Both the position numbers and the translations under genes were made by a program. A stretch of 64,000 bases of DNA from Fictibacillus gelatini DSM 15865. Its GTDB lineage: Bacteria > Bacillota > Bacilli > Bacillales > Fictibacillaceae. The notes under the pieces were generated by a model that was not told the DNA's origin, made no database searches, and saw nothing but the letters and a program-made list of their open reading frames with translations. Shown here one piece after another: positions 56,661 to 64,000 of the stretch; position 1 is the first letter of the stretch; each line of letters starts with the position of its first letter. The DNA lies in assembly GCF_000430745.1 (NCBI RefSeq), contig NZ_AUMP01000021.1, positions 48,776-112,775 on the forward strand, read 5' to 3'.

Positions 56661-57464
56661 ATGAAACGGCGGAGGATGAAACTGAGGAAAGGCCCGCTTC
56701 GCTTTCGGACTGTGCTTATTATTTCGTTCATTCTTTTTATAGGATTAACCATTCTTGCATTGGAATTTATTGATAAAGGAATTGAACCGACATTGCTGTT
56801 AATAGCAGATAAAAAGACAGAGGAAGTTGCAACACTTGCACTGAATGAAATCGTGATGGAAAAGATTGTGGGCATTGATGAGATGAAAGATATCGTCAGC
56901 CTGGAAAAGGATAAAGACGGGAATATCATATCGAGTGATTTAAATTATTTCATCATTAACCGAATACAAAGAAAATCTAACGAAATGGTTCAAAGCTATT
57001 TAGATAGCATTTCGAATGGCGAAATTTCAGTAGAGGATTTAAGGGAAGGGAAATTAAATGACAAAAAAGCTTCACATAAAAAAAGCGATGGTGTCATTGA
57101 ATATATTCCGCTCGGCCAGGCGATGAAAAATTCAATTCTTGCGAACGAGGGGCCAAAAATCCCCGTAAAGTTCGTTATGGTTGGCGACGTGAAAACAAAA
57201 TTAGAACCAACGGTCAAGAAAGTTGGAATTAACAATACCTGGATTCAAGTGGTCATCAAAGTAAATGTCGATGTACAGACGGTTATTCCATTTGCCACAA
57301 AAACGAAAGAAGTTGATCGGGATTATCTAGTCGTTGGGAAATTCATCCCTGGAGAAGTCCCTCAATTTTATAGCGAATCAGGAACTCCGATTCAGCCTAC
57401 CGTTCCGTATGATGCTGAAAAAACTAAAAAGTCCAATCAAACAAAAGAGAAAAAAGAGGAATGA
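56661..57464 (+). CDS. yunB: Sporulation protein YunB
   Basis: About 267 residues are read from ATG 56661; a TTG lies directly before it. A basic N-terminus (MKRRRMKLRKGPLRFR) and one membrane helix (TVLIISFILFIGLTILALEFI) are followed by an extracytoplasmic domain beginning DKGIEPTLLLIADKKTEEVATLALNEIV. YunB belongs to a spore-former-only family that resembles SipW/SpoIIR-region proteins only loosely. In B. subtilis it is made in the mother cell under sigma-E and mutants sporulate poorly. The molecular role is unknown. Confidence 0.87.
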   Translation: MKRRRMKLRKGPLRFRTVLIISFILFIGLTILALEFIDKGIEPTLLLIADKKTEEVATLALNEIVMEKIVGIDEMKDIVSLEKDKDGNIISSDLNYFIINRIQRKSNEMVQSYLDSISNGEISVEDLREGKLNDKKASHKKSDGVIEYIPLGQAMKNSILANEGPKIPVKFVMVGDVKTKLEPTVKKVGINNTWIQVVIKVNVDVQTVIPFATKTKEVDRDYLVVGKFIPGEVPQFYSESGTPIQPTVPYDAEKTKKSNQTKEKKEE

Positions 57465-57659
57465 TGTTATAAACTGGATTTTGAAACTCGTATTAAAGAT
57501 GAGAAGCCATCGTTTATTTTTATTCCTGGCTATTATGAAGAAGCCGGTTTAATGGTTAACAAGCTCTTGGTTAGGAATCAAAGAGCAATGGTGGGAGTAG
57601 ACGGGTTAAATGCGAGTGACCAGGTGAGATGGCCTTTTATGGCGGACATTAAAAATAAA

Positions 57660-57705
57660 AGAAATAAACAACGTGAAATGGTGCACGTTGTTTATTTCTT
57701 TTTTA
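57660..57705. terminator. Hairpin between yunB and lytH
   Basis: GAAATAAACAACGTG pairs with CACGTTGTTTATTTC, followed by TTTTTT on the plus strand. It overlaps the last codons of the convergent lytH. Confidence 0.8.
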
Positions 57706-58693
57706 AGGATATTCGTTCCTGTCGCTCCCAGGCGCGTAAATAAGGATAAGGGTCGAATGCCCACTCAAATATCCCATTGTCGCGGTACATTCCGTAATGC
57801 AGGTGTGGCGGGAATTTTCCGGACGTTCCCGGCGGTCCGTATCCGGAACTTCCGACATATCCGACAATCATTCCAGGTTCTACGATCGTTCCTTTTTCAA
57901 CCGATTTGTTAAAGCTGCTTAAATGGGCGTAATAATGGTATACATTGTTAATATCCCGTATCCCAATCCGCCATCCTCCATAACGATTCCAGCCTTTCAT
58001 TTCGACAATACCGTATGATGTTGCCCTGACAGGGACTCCGTATCCGGCAAAAATATCCGTTCCCTCATGAATACGTAATCCCCCGTATCCTCTCCTGTCT
58101 CCCCATGTGTCCCGAAAGCTGTAGTTTGCTCTTAAAGGCAGGACGAAACAATGTTTATCAAGTGCGACCGTGCCATATGCTTTATATATAGCCGCATTTC
58201 CCATAATAATCCCTACCGCTTTATCGCGTTTATAATACTCCCATAATCCGATTTTAAAATCGTCTGGATCGGAACCATATTTTTGAATAAAATGAGCAAA
58301 CGTATAAAGAACATCTTCATCATCTTCAAGACTCGCCTTTCCGTCATGATTTCCATCTAAACCTACTCCCCCGAATAATTGAATACTTGATGGATTTGTA
58401 TCATGGAGGTCAGGATTTAACGGCCCGACCCATTGTCTCGGAGCGTAATAAATGCCGACAAGCCCTTTTTGTTTTTCTATATCTTTTCTTGCACGTCTTA
58501 CGCTTCTTTCGTATTGATCGACTCCGGCAAAATAATACCATGGAATCAACGTAAGTGCTTCCATTTTTTTATACAATGCCATGCGCTCTATTTCTTCTTT
58601 AGAAAATGAGGAATTTTCGGCCTCTGTTTCTTTACACGGCAAGAATGAAAAAAGAAAGGCTGTCAAAGTGAGGAGAATTAACCCTTTCCTCAT
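57692..58693 (-). CDS. lytH: Spore cortex L-Ala-D-Glu endopeptidase LytH, M23 family
   Basis: About 333 residues are read from ATG 58693; the frame opens 17 codons earlier. A signal-like helix (LILLTLTAFLFSFLPC) is followed by a linker with an EF-hand-like LDGNHDGKASLEDDEDVL calcium-type loop and a C-terminal M23 peptidase: GLRIHEGTDIFAGYGVPV (H-x8-D) and HLHYGMYR (H-x-H). In B. subtilis LytH (YunA) trims tetrapeptides to single L-Ala in the spore cortex under sigma-K. Position beside lipA matches. Confidence 0.88.
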   Translation of the reverse strand: MRKGLILLTLTAFLFSFLPCKETEAENSSFSKEEIERMALYKKMEALTLIPWYYFAGVDQYERSVRRARKDIEKQKGLVGIYYAPRQWVGPLNPDLHDTNPSSIQLFGGVGLDGNHDGKASLEDDEDVLYTFAHFIQKYGSDPDDFKIGLWEYYKRDKAVGIIMGNAAIYKAYGTVALDKHCFVLPLRANYSFRDTWGDRRGYGGLRIHEGTDIFAGYGVPVRATSYGIVEMKGWNRYGGWRIGIRDINNVYHYYAHLSSFNKSVEKGTIVEPGMIVGYVGSSGYGPPGTSGKFPPHLHYGMYRDNGIFEWAFDPYPYLRAWERQERISLKKK

Positions 58694-58892
58694 GAAAGTG
58701 AAACAACTCCTTTCTGGGCATATATCAATAGTTTGGTTTTTCAATGGAAAATCATTAACTCAAAATGTTGGAAAAAATCGTCGGTTGGTGTTTTTTTATT
58801 GAGTATGTTAAAGTAAAATTTGGAGTTAAAACAATTCAACATCACGGCTAATTTAGCAAACATTAAGCCAAGTGAAATGGGAGTTGAGGAAT

Positions 58893-59777
58893 TTGGCAAA
58901 AAAAGAAGAACATCTACGTAAGCCGGACTGGCTTAAAATAAAACTAAACACAAATGAAAATTATAAAGATTTGAAAAAAATGATGCGGGAGAAAAAGCTG
59001 CACACCGTTTGTGAAGAGGCAAAATGCCCTAATATTCACGAATGCTGGGCAATAAGAAAAACGGCAACTTTTATGATTTTAGGCGATATTTGTACCCGAG
59101 CTTGCCGTTTTTGTGCGGTGAAAACAGGTCTTCCAACTGAACTTGATCTACAAGAGCCGGAACGCGTAGCGGAATCTGTTGAGCAAATGGGATTAAAACA
59201 CGTTGTTATTACCGCGGTAGCACGTGATGATCTAAAAGATGGCGGGGCCGGAGTTTTTGCCGAAACCGTTCGTGCGGTTCGAAAACGAAATCCGTTTTGT
59301 TCAATCGAAGTCCTTCCTTCAGATATGATGGGCGTTTATGAAAATTTAAAAACGCTAATGGATGCAAAGCCTGACATTTTGAACCATAATATCGAAACGG
59401 TCAGACGTTTAACACCTAGAGTTCGTGCACGTGCTACATATGAGCGATCATTGGAATTTTTGCGTAGAGCGAAAGAAATGAATCCAAGAATCCCTACAAA
59501 ATCCAGCTTAATGATCGGCGTAGGCGAAACATGGGAAGAAATTTTGGAGACAATGGATGACCTGCGGGCAAATGATGTTGACATTATGACGATCGGCCAA
59601 TATTTACAACCGACGAAAAAGCATTTAAAAGTACAAAAGTATTATCATCCGGATGAATTTGCAGAACTCAAGAAAATCGCGCTTGAAAAAGGCTTTAAAC
59701 ATTGTGAATCCGGTCCGCTTGTAAGGTCTTCATACCATGCTGACGAACAAGTAAACGCAGCCGCACAGAATAAATAA
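58893..59777 (+). CDS. lipA: Lipoyl synthase
   Basis: About 294 residues are read from TTG 58893, giving the known [13 protein letters not shown] start. This radical SAM enzyme inserts two sulfur atoms into octanoyl groups. The auxiliary cluster cysteines are in [15 protein letters not shown], the radical SAM triad is in CTRACRFC, and the C-terminal serine of RSSYHA completes the auxiliary cluster. It depends on Fe-S clusters made by the suf genes nearby and acts on GcvH-bound octanoate in Bacillus. Confidence 0.96.
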   Translation: MAKKEEHLRKPDWLKIKLNTNENYKDLKKMMREKKLHTVCEEAKCPNIHECWAIRKTATFMILGDICTRACRFCAVKTGLPTELDLQEPERVAESVEQMGLKHVVITAVARDDLKDGGAGVFAETVRAVRKRNPFCSIEVLPSDMMGVYENLKTLMDAKPDILNHNIETVRRLTPRVRARATYERSLEFLRRAKEMNPRIPTKSSLMIGVGETWEEILETMDDLRANDVDIMTIGQYLQPTKKHLKVQKYYHPDEFAELKKIALEKGFKHCESGPLVRSSYHADEQVNAAAQNK

Positions 59778-59782
59778 GAGAC

Positions 59783-59817
59783 AAAACCAGAAGCATGCCA
59801 CTCGCTTCTGGTTTTTC
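59783..59817. terminator. Bidirectional terminator between lipA and yutC
   Basis: AAACCAGAAGC pairs with GCTTCTGGTTT, followed by T-rich sequence. Confidence 0.85.
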
Positions 59818-59821
59818 CTCT

Positions 59822-60433
59822 TTATTTGGCTCTGCTTTTCTCCATTTCCATTTCTCCCGGCTTCTCACCGTTTGCATTTTCAGTGCCGACAGGATAGCCT
59901 TGAGGAGATCGTTTCATTTCTTTAATTAAATGATTGATAACGACTCTGCGATTAGCTGTATGCGTATTAAACGATTGATATTGCTGCAGTTTCGGAATCA
60001 TCCCTTTTTCATCGGATACATAGACATGATAATAACGCGGGACAATGGACATCGCCGTATCTTTTACCATGTCGGCTGCAGCCATACGGTCTTTGTTCGT
60101 TGTAACGTAAGCAATTAATACTTCTTTGTCAGTTACAAGGGTTGCCGCATCTTTAATTTGAGGCATCCGAATCGCTAAATCAGTTACGGTATGGGCCAAT
60201 TTTTGCCTGTCAATGTAAGGAATTTCATGCTGCTTTAAAGCCCGAGCATGCTCGCCCTTGCGCTCGTGCCTTTCAAAACCAAAATCTGCATAATTTCGGT
60301 TTCTCTGGTTCGCTTCTTTATAGTTCACTCTTGAAAATTTATATTCAGTGGCTCTGTCGTTACGCCAGTCATATCCGCCACATGCTGACAATAAAAGAAC
60401 AGCAGCCAGACTTAGTATGATTTTGATTTTCAA
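59822..60433 (-). CDS. yutC: YhcN/YlaJ-family sporulation lipoprotein (YutC-like)
   Basis: This 203-residue protein has a lipoprotein signal (MKIKIILSLAAVLLLSAC, lipid on Cys18). The YhcN/YlaJ domain is in the second half (LAHTVTDLAIRMPQIKDAATLVTDKEVLIAYVTTNKDRMAAADMVKDTAMSIVPRYYHVYVSDEKGM). AAAGAGGAGGTG precedes the ATG. Members are forespore lipoproteins that affect germination. Position next to lipA matches YutC of B. subtilis. It is a distant relative of the lipoprotein at 795. Confidence 0.85.
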   Translation of the reverse strand: MKIKIILSLAAVLLLSACGGYDWRNDRATEYKFSRVNYKEANQRNRNYADFGFERHERKGEHARALKQHEIPYIDRQKLAHTVTDLAIRMPQIKDAATLVTDKEVLIAYVTTNKDRMAAADMVKDTAMSIVPRYYHVYVSDEKGMIPKLQQYQSFNTHTANRRVVINHLIKEMKRSPQGYPVGTENANGEKPGEMEMEKSRAK

Positions 60434-60547
60434 TACTTTTCACCTCCTCTTTAGTTAGAGTGACCTGAATTAAACAATCTTTTACAAGAAATTGTTGGCT
60501 GAATTTTTGTCGTACATGGTAAAATAAAGGGAAGAGAGGTGACATTC

Positions 60548-60823
60548 ATGATTCGGATTGGCGAATATGTATATGAACTAGTAGAAAATGAAAAAAACGC
60601 CTTTAATGAAGAACAATTTAAAACACGTTACAGTGAAATTTTACATAAATATGATTATATTGTTGGAGATATTGGGTATAATCAGCTCCGATTACGTGGA
60701 TTTTTTGAAGACCATCACGAAAAAGCGACGTTTGACACGAAAATCAGTACATTGGGTGAGTATATTTATGAATATTGCAATTTTGGCTGTCCGTATTTTG
60801 TCCTTAAGAAAATAAACCCCTAG
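60548..60823 (+). CDS. yutD: YutD family protein (DUF1027)
   Basis: About 91 residues are read from ATG 60548; a GTG nine bases before lies in the AGAGAGGTG ribosome site. The family pattern is MIRIGEYVYELVENEKNAFNEEQFKTRYSEILHKYDYIVGDIGYNQLRLRGFF, ending in CNFGCPYFVLKKI with two cysteines. It is conserved in Firmicutes, small and soluble, with no established function. Confidence 0.88.
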   Translation: MIRIGEYVYELVENEKNAFNEEQFKTRYSEILHKYDYIVGDIGYNQLRLRGFFEDHHEKATFDTKISTLGEYIYEYCNFGCPYFVLKKINP

Positions 60824-60837
60824 AAATTCTAGGGGTT
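60815..60837. terminator. Bidirectional terminator after yutD
   Basis: AACCCCTAGAA pairs with TTCTAGGGGTT around one A, overlapping the ends of both convergent genes. Confidence 0.68.
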
Positions 60838-61110
60838 AGGATAATCGTCATATGGCTCCTGCACATGTGTATCCGGGTCATCGTGCGTAACATGGGCTCC
60901 GGGCATTTGCCGTTCGAGTCCTTCATGAAGATTTTTGTATTCATAGTTAAAGGGTGTATAATGCCGCTCATTTCCTTCCCACGGTGTTGATTTCCCGAGT
61001 TTCATGTTCACGGGCGAGCCAACCGGGCCTTCCGGAAATTCTTCTTGAATCATATAGGTTCTGCCTGTTTCCACATTAGAGAAATCCGTATATTTTCGTT
61101 CTTTAGACAA
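60829..61110 (-). CDS. Conserved hypothetical cytosolic protein
   Basis: This 93-residue protein starts at TTG behind AAAGGGGTGA. It is polar and rich in Pro, Glu, His and Asp (TYMIQEEFPEGPVGSPVNMKLGKSTPWEGNERHYTPFNYEYKNLHEGLERQMPGAHVTHDDPDTH), with no membrane part. I believe it belongs to a small Bacillaceae family without function. It probably shares direction but not a transcript with the DUF3055 gene upstream. Confidence 0.68.
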   Translation of the reverse strand: MSKERKYTDFSNVETGRTYMIQEEFPEGPVGSPVNMKLGKSTPWEGNERHYTPFNYEYKNLHEGLERQMPGAHVTHDDPDTHVQEPYDDYPNP

Positions 61111-61234
61111 AAAATCACCCCTTTAGGCTTTTAAGGATAGAGAAAATTATCCTTACTTTTAAACTGCCCAAAAAGGTGATCACGGCCGCTGGTTTTTTTG
61201 CCCAGTTTTTTAAAAAAGGGATTCTTGTCCCTGT

Positions 61235-61504
61235 TTATATTATTTCATAAAGGAATTGTCGTAATTCATCGGCATCCTCTTCGCTTATGCCGAATGCATA
61301 TTCTAAATAGCCCTCTTCTTCAAGGTCATCATGGCCAATGATGGCAAACCGATTTCCCTGGATATTGAGGACAAGCTTTTTCCCAAAATGGCGGTCGGTT
61401 TTTACAATGGCTAAATCAAAACGGTTATTTTTCCCCATAAAACCGACAAAGCGTGTTTCGGACTCTTCTTTATCATCATACAAAAAGAAACGTTCCTCAG
61501 TCAT
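61235..61504 (-). CDS. DUF3055 family protein
   Basis: About 89 residues are read from ATG 61504, six bases after GGAGGAG; the frame opens at 61519. The family pattern is MTEERFFLYDDKEESETRFVGFMGKNNRFDLAIVKTDRHFGKKLVLNIQGNRFAIIGHDDLEEEGYLEYAFG. It is cytoplasmic, acidic and of unknown function. Confidence 0.8.
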   Translation of the reverse strand: MTEERFFLYDDKEESETRFVGFMGKNNRFDLAIVKTDRHFGKKLVLNIQGNRFAIIGHDDLEEEGYLEYAFGISEEDADELRQFLYEII

Positions 61505-61614
61505 TTTCTTCTCCTCCAAACGTAAAAATGCTTACTTTATCATAGCGTAATCCGACATTTCCTACAACAATATGCTAAACTATACAATAAGAACAATAAA
61601 GATAGGTGAAAAAA

Positions 61615-62061
61615 ATGTATTTTGTAGACCGAAAAAAAATTGAACAAAAACTCCAATATATTAAAAAATTGACTGGTGATTTCGCCAATTTAGAAAGCGT
61701 AGGCACTTCTCTTGAACAATTAGCGTTAGAGCGGATTGGGCATTTGTTAATTGAGAGTATTCTGGATGTCGGCAATGGCATTATTGATGGGTTTATTATG
61801 AGAGATCCAGGAAGTTATGAGGACATTATAGATATTTTACATGATGAAAACGTCATTGATGAACAAGCGGAAAAAAGCTTAAAACAAATCATCGCTTTAC
61901 GCAAATCATTAGTTCAAGATTTTTGTGAGATTGACCATGGTCAATTAATCCAAACGCTAAAAGAGAACCTTCATGCAGTATCCAGCTTCCCGGCAAACGT
62001 TCGCGAATATCTTGAAAATGAATTAGGGCCGGTTTCAGCCTTTTTGCCGGACGAAAAATAG
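61615..62061 (+). CDS. yutE: DUF86/HepT-like protein (YutE-like)
   Basis: About 148 residues are read from ATG 61615. It is a four-helix-bundle protein of the DUF86 family: MYFVDRKKIEQKLQYIKKLTGDF..., ALERIGHLLIESILDVGNGIIDGFIMRDPGSYEDIIDILHDENVI, and LIALRKSLVQDF-like IALRKSLVQDFCEID, in which the R-x4-6-H/Y RNase motif of HepT toxins is not clear. No MntA-type nucleotidyltransferase antitoxin is next to it, so it is probably a housekeeping YutE and not a toxin. Confidence 0.82.
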   Translation: MYFVDRKKIEQKLQYIKKLTGDFANLESVGTSLEQLALERIGHLLIESILDVGNGIIDGFIMRDPGSYEDIIDILHDENVIDEQAEKSLKQIIALRKSLVQDFCEIDHGQLIQTLKENLHAVSSFPANVREYLENELGPVSAFLPDEK

Positions 62062-62098
62062 GCAAGTGCGACTAAAGTTCGTACTTGTCTATTTTTTA
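62062..62098 (+). terminator. Terminator of yutE
   Basis: GGCAAGTGCGA can pair with the later TCGTACTTGTC (with one mismatch and a G-U pair), followed by TATTTTTT. Confidence 0.65.
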
Positions 62099-62166
62099 AA
62101 CATTTTTGTTTAATAATGTACTTTTTAAGGAAGTTACGTTAAAATAAAGGAAAGGAAGGTGATCGT

Positions 62167-62805
62167 ATGACAAACAACACCTCGACACGTGATGAAATCA
62201 TCAATATGCTAAAAAAGCAAAAGCGCTTGACTGTAACCGAAATGGCAAGTCAATTAGGAATAACAGAAATGGCGGTTCGCCGTCATTTAAATACATTGGA
62301 ACGCGACCATCTTGTTCAAACGACTCTCGTTCGCCAGGCAATGGGCAGACCGCTTAATGTCTACCATTTAACCGATTTAGGGGATGAACAGTTTCCGAGA
62401 AATTATTCAGGCATTACGGTTGAGTTTCTTAAAGACATTGAAGCTTTAAAGGGAGAGGAAACGGTGAATGAGCTCTTCAGCCGCCGTGAACACCGTTTAA
62501 ATGATAAATATAAAGAACGATTAGAGCATAAATCGTTCGAGGAAAAAGTCGCGGAACTCGCCGCGATTCAAAATGAAGCAGGCTATATGGTCGATTGGGA
62601 GAAAAAAGACGACGGCACGTTTGAACTGAAAGAATATAACTGTCCGATTGCGATGGTTGCAAAAGAGTATCAACAAGCATGTTCCTGTGAATTATCTCTG
62701 TTTAAAAAAATGCTTGGCACGGACAATATTGAAAGAAAAATATGTCTCGCTAAAGGCGGCGACTATTGTCACTATATTATTAAAAGAAACGAAAAAGAAG
62801 CTTAA
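62167..62805 (+). CDS. SufR-like winged-helix regulator with cysteine-rich C-terminus
   Basis: This 212-residue protein has an N-terminal winged helix (TRDEIINMLKKQKRLTVTEMASQLGITEMAVRRHLNTLERDHLVQTTLVRQAMGRPLNVYHLTDLG) of the ArsR/DeoR-like SufR group. The C-terminal part has Cys159 (YNCPIAMV), Cys172 and Cys174 (QACSCEL), Cys193 (KICLAKGG) and Cys201 (DYCHYII). The C-x12-C, C-x13+-C spacing is that of SufR, which holds an Fe-S cluster and represses suf genes when clusters are plentiful. The Fe-S reading is inference. It is monocistronic. Confidence 0.78.
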   Translation: MTNNTSTRDEIINMLKKQKRLTVTEMASQLGITEMAVRRHLNTLERDHLVQTTLVRQAMGRPLNVYHLTDLGDEQFPRNYSGITVEFLKDIEALKGEETVNELFSRREHRLNDKYKERLEHKSFEEKVAELAAIQNEAGYMVDWEKKDDGTFELKEYNCPIAMVAKEYQQACSCELSLFKKMLGTDNIERKICLAKGGDYCHYIIKRNEKEA

Positions 62806-62836
62806 AACTTTGTCCCGATTTGGGCAAAGTTTTTTT
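62803..62836 (+). terminator. Terminator of the SufR-like gene
   Basis: AAACTTTGTCC pairs with GGGCAAAGTTT (with a G-U pair), followed by T5. Confidence 0.82.
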
Positions 62837-62917
62837 GTTTAACGGTGAAACTTTTTTGTCGCTTGAGTCGTAATTGTATAATGAAAAAAGAAACAAAACC
62901 TTGAGGAGGATTTTTAA

Positions 62918-63583
62918 ATGGGTTTATTTAAACGATTAAGAGATGTAACACTTTCAAATGTTTATGCGCTAATTGAAAAAGCGGAAGATCCTGTGAAAAT
63001 GCTGGATCAATATATTCGTGACATGGTAGAAGATTTAGAAGATGCGGAAAAAGCTGTTGCTGCCCAAATTGCCCTTGAAAAGAAATTTAAACTGCAATAT
63101 GAAGAACAGAAGGCGCTTGTTGAAAAACGTGCAGAACAAGCAGAGATGGCGGTTCAAGCAGAAAAGCTTGACCTTGCCCGCCGCGCTTTGGAAGATAAGA
63201 AAGCTGCAACGCAAAAAATGGAAGAGTTTAAAGCGGCTTATGAACAAAATAAAGCTACGGCGGAAACGCTTCGTCAAAAGCTTGATGAAATGAGAAAACA
63301 AGTGACGGAAATGAAAAACAAGCGGGAAACGCTTGTTGCCAGAGCGAATGCCGCAAAAGCACAAACGCAAATCAATAAATCAATGGCTGAATTTAACGCC
63401 GATTCTGCAATGTCGGGGCTAAAGAGAATGGAAGAAAAAGTATTGCAAATGGAAGCTCAAGCAGATGCCTCCAATGAGTTTTATGCAAAAGGGAAATCGC
63501 TTGATGATGAATTTGCTGAGTTAAACAAAGATAAAGATATTGAGGACGAACTTGCGGCTCTTATGCAAAAACACCAAAAATAG
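62918..63583 (+). CDS. pspA: PspA/IM30 family membrane-stress protein
   Basis: This 221-residue protein starts at ATG behind GAGGAGGA. It is an almost fully helical coiled coil, beginning MGLFKRLRDVTLSNVYALIEKAEDPVKMLDQYIRDMVEDLEDAEKAVAAQIALEKKF, the PspA/Vipp1 signature in which the first helix is amphipathic and binds membranes. The family assembles into rings and rods that guard membrane integrity. B. subtilis PspA and LiaH are the relatives. It is flanked by terminators, so it is a single-gene unit. Confidence 0.92.
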   Translation: MGLFKRLRDVTLSNVYALIEKAEDPVKMLDQYIRDMVEDLEDAEKAVAAQIALEKKFKLQYEEQKALVEKRAEQAEMAVQAEKLDLARRALEDKKAATQKMEEFKAAYEQNKATAETLRQKLDEMRKQVTEMKNKRETLVARANAAKAQTQINKSMAEFNADSAMSGLKRMEEKVLQMEAQADASNEFYAKGKSLDDEFAELNKDKDIEDELAALMQKHQK

Positions 63584-63589
63584 AAAAAT

Positions 63590-63627
63590 AACGAAGAAAA
63601 TCCTGTGTTCGCATAGGATTTTCTTTC
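63590..63627 (+). terminator. Terminator of pspA
   Basis: AAGAAAATCCT pairs with AGGATTTTCTT around GTGTTCGCAT. Confidence 0.82.
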
Positions 63628-63780
63628 AACTTTTTTTGCACGATTGGCTTATAATGTTTTTAAGGAGCATTCCTGTTAGAAGGTTTTCGGGGACTTGAAC
63701 AAAAAGAGCCCTCTTGGTATGATGCGGGGTGTCAATCTGCTAGAATTGACCCCTAATTTGTTAACCAAGGAGGACTCCAT

Positions 63781-64000
63781 ATGGATTGTATAGAAAATCA
63801 AAAAATTAATCAAGTCACTGAAAAAACACTTGTCGTCGGTATCGACATTGCGAAGCGTACACATTTCGCTTGTTTTGTGGATGATCGTGGTCGTGTGCTT
63901 CAAAAATCATTCTCTGTATCCCAATCTCGGGATGGATTTGAGTCCTTCTATCAACGAATATTAAGGGCCATGAAGGATCATGACAAAACAGAAGTCTTAG
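63781..64000 (+). CDS. IS110-family transposase, N-terminal part (cut by window end)
   Basis: The open frame from ATG 63781, behind AAGGAGGA, runs to the window end without a stop: MDCIENQKINQVTEKTLVVGIDIAKRTHFACFVDDRGRVLQKSFSVSQSRDGFESFYQRI. The G-I-D-I-A-K start of a RuvC-like DEDD domain with its first catalytic Asp, followed by the F-x-V-x-x-x-x-x-G-F pattern, is typical of IS110/IS1111 transposases. The rest of the element lies outside. The leader contains a GTCAAT/ATTGAC inverted repeat at 63731-63750. Confidence 0.88.
   Translation, partial: MDCIENQKINQVTEKTLVVGIDIAKRTHFACFVDDRGRVLQKSFSVSQSRDGFESFYQRILRAMKDHDKTEVL

Noticed and set aside
57465..57743. Open frames between yunB and lytH (for example MVNKLLVRNQRAMVGVDGLN...)
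   Set aside because: There is no good ribosome site, and the frame runs through the shared hairpin into the antisense of lytH. A fragment of a lost gene is possible but not supportable.
61615..62061. A HepT-MntA toxin-antitoxin pair
   Set aside because: Only the DUF86 half is present. No nucleotidyltransferase gene lies beside it, and its place matches housekeeping yutE.

Overview
The window is chromosomal DNA from a spore-forming member of the Bacillaceae (Firmicutes). The evidence is strong aGGAGG-type ribosome binding sites with ATG, GTG and TTG starts, sigma-A promoters, many spore genes (spoVA, GerP-like, YhcN/YlaJ, YunB, LytH), and long stretches in the same order as the yus, met, suf, yun and yut regions of Bacillus subtilis. 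The genus cannot be fixed from this sequence alone. The content would suit a species with unusually heat-resistant spores.

Region by region. 0-4.3 kb: an eight-gene spore operon (small ORF, DUF1657, YhcN/YlaJ lipoprotein, spoVAC, spoVAD, spoVAE, DUF1657, DUF421-DUF1657) with the gene content of the spoVA2mob/2Duf spore heat-resistance operon. 4.3-6.4 kb: pseudouridine breakdown (psuK with a fused helix-turn-helix, then psuG), preceded by a perfect 16-bp-arm palindrome. 6.4-8.2 kb: a small set of GerP-like spore germination genes mixed with an Hsp20 gene. 8.4-12 kb: manA, a TetR regulator, a DUF2573 gene and a POT peptide transporter. 12.2-20.4 kb: a complete Tn1546-like Tn3-family transposon of 8127 bp with 38-bp terminal repeats and an ATAAT target duplication. 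It splits a sugE-type SMR exporter gene and carries tnpA, tnpR, an unknown gene, an IS630 remnant, a cardiolipin synthase, a CBO0543 membrane protein and a DUF421 gene broken by a stop codon. 20.7-26.8 kb: a hydrolase, a GntR regulator and a cellobiose/diacetylchitobiose PTS operon (IIB-IIC-IIA-GH4-ChbG). 27-34.6 kb: fatty-acid beta-oxidation (fadN-fadA-fadE under a FadR operator), yusI, gcvH, a toprim protein and a thioredoxin-like protein. 35-39.9 kb: sigI-rsgI, then a SAM riboswitch and metN-metP-metQ. 40-45.5 kb: a thermolysin-type neutral protease, a small gene, cobyric acid synthase and an OPT transporter. 46-51.4 kb: sufC-D-S-U-B. 51.4-58.7 kb: yunF-E-D-C, thyA-dfrA, yunB and lytH. 58.9-63.6 kb: lipA, yutC, yutD, small conserved genes, yutE, a SufR-like regulator and a PspA homologue. 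The window ends inside an IS110-family insertion sequence.

How the parts fit. The spoVA-like proteins, 2Duf, the GerP-like proteins, the YhcN/YlaJ lipoproteins, YunB and LytH all act in building or germinating the spore. The transposon carries membrane-modifying genes (cardiolipin synthase, DUF421) of the kind reported on Tn1546-like elements that move spore heat-resistance genes between bacilli. Here, however, the spoVA-type operon lies 8 kb outside the transposon ends. The rest is mostly conserved core metabolism: Fe-S cluster assembly (Suf), lipoate and glycine cleavage, methionine uptake, thymidylate and folate, and fatty-acid oxidation. I saw no rRNA, tRNA or CRISPR array.
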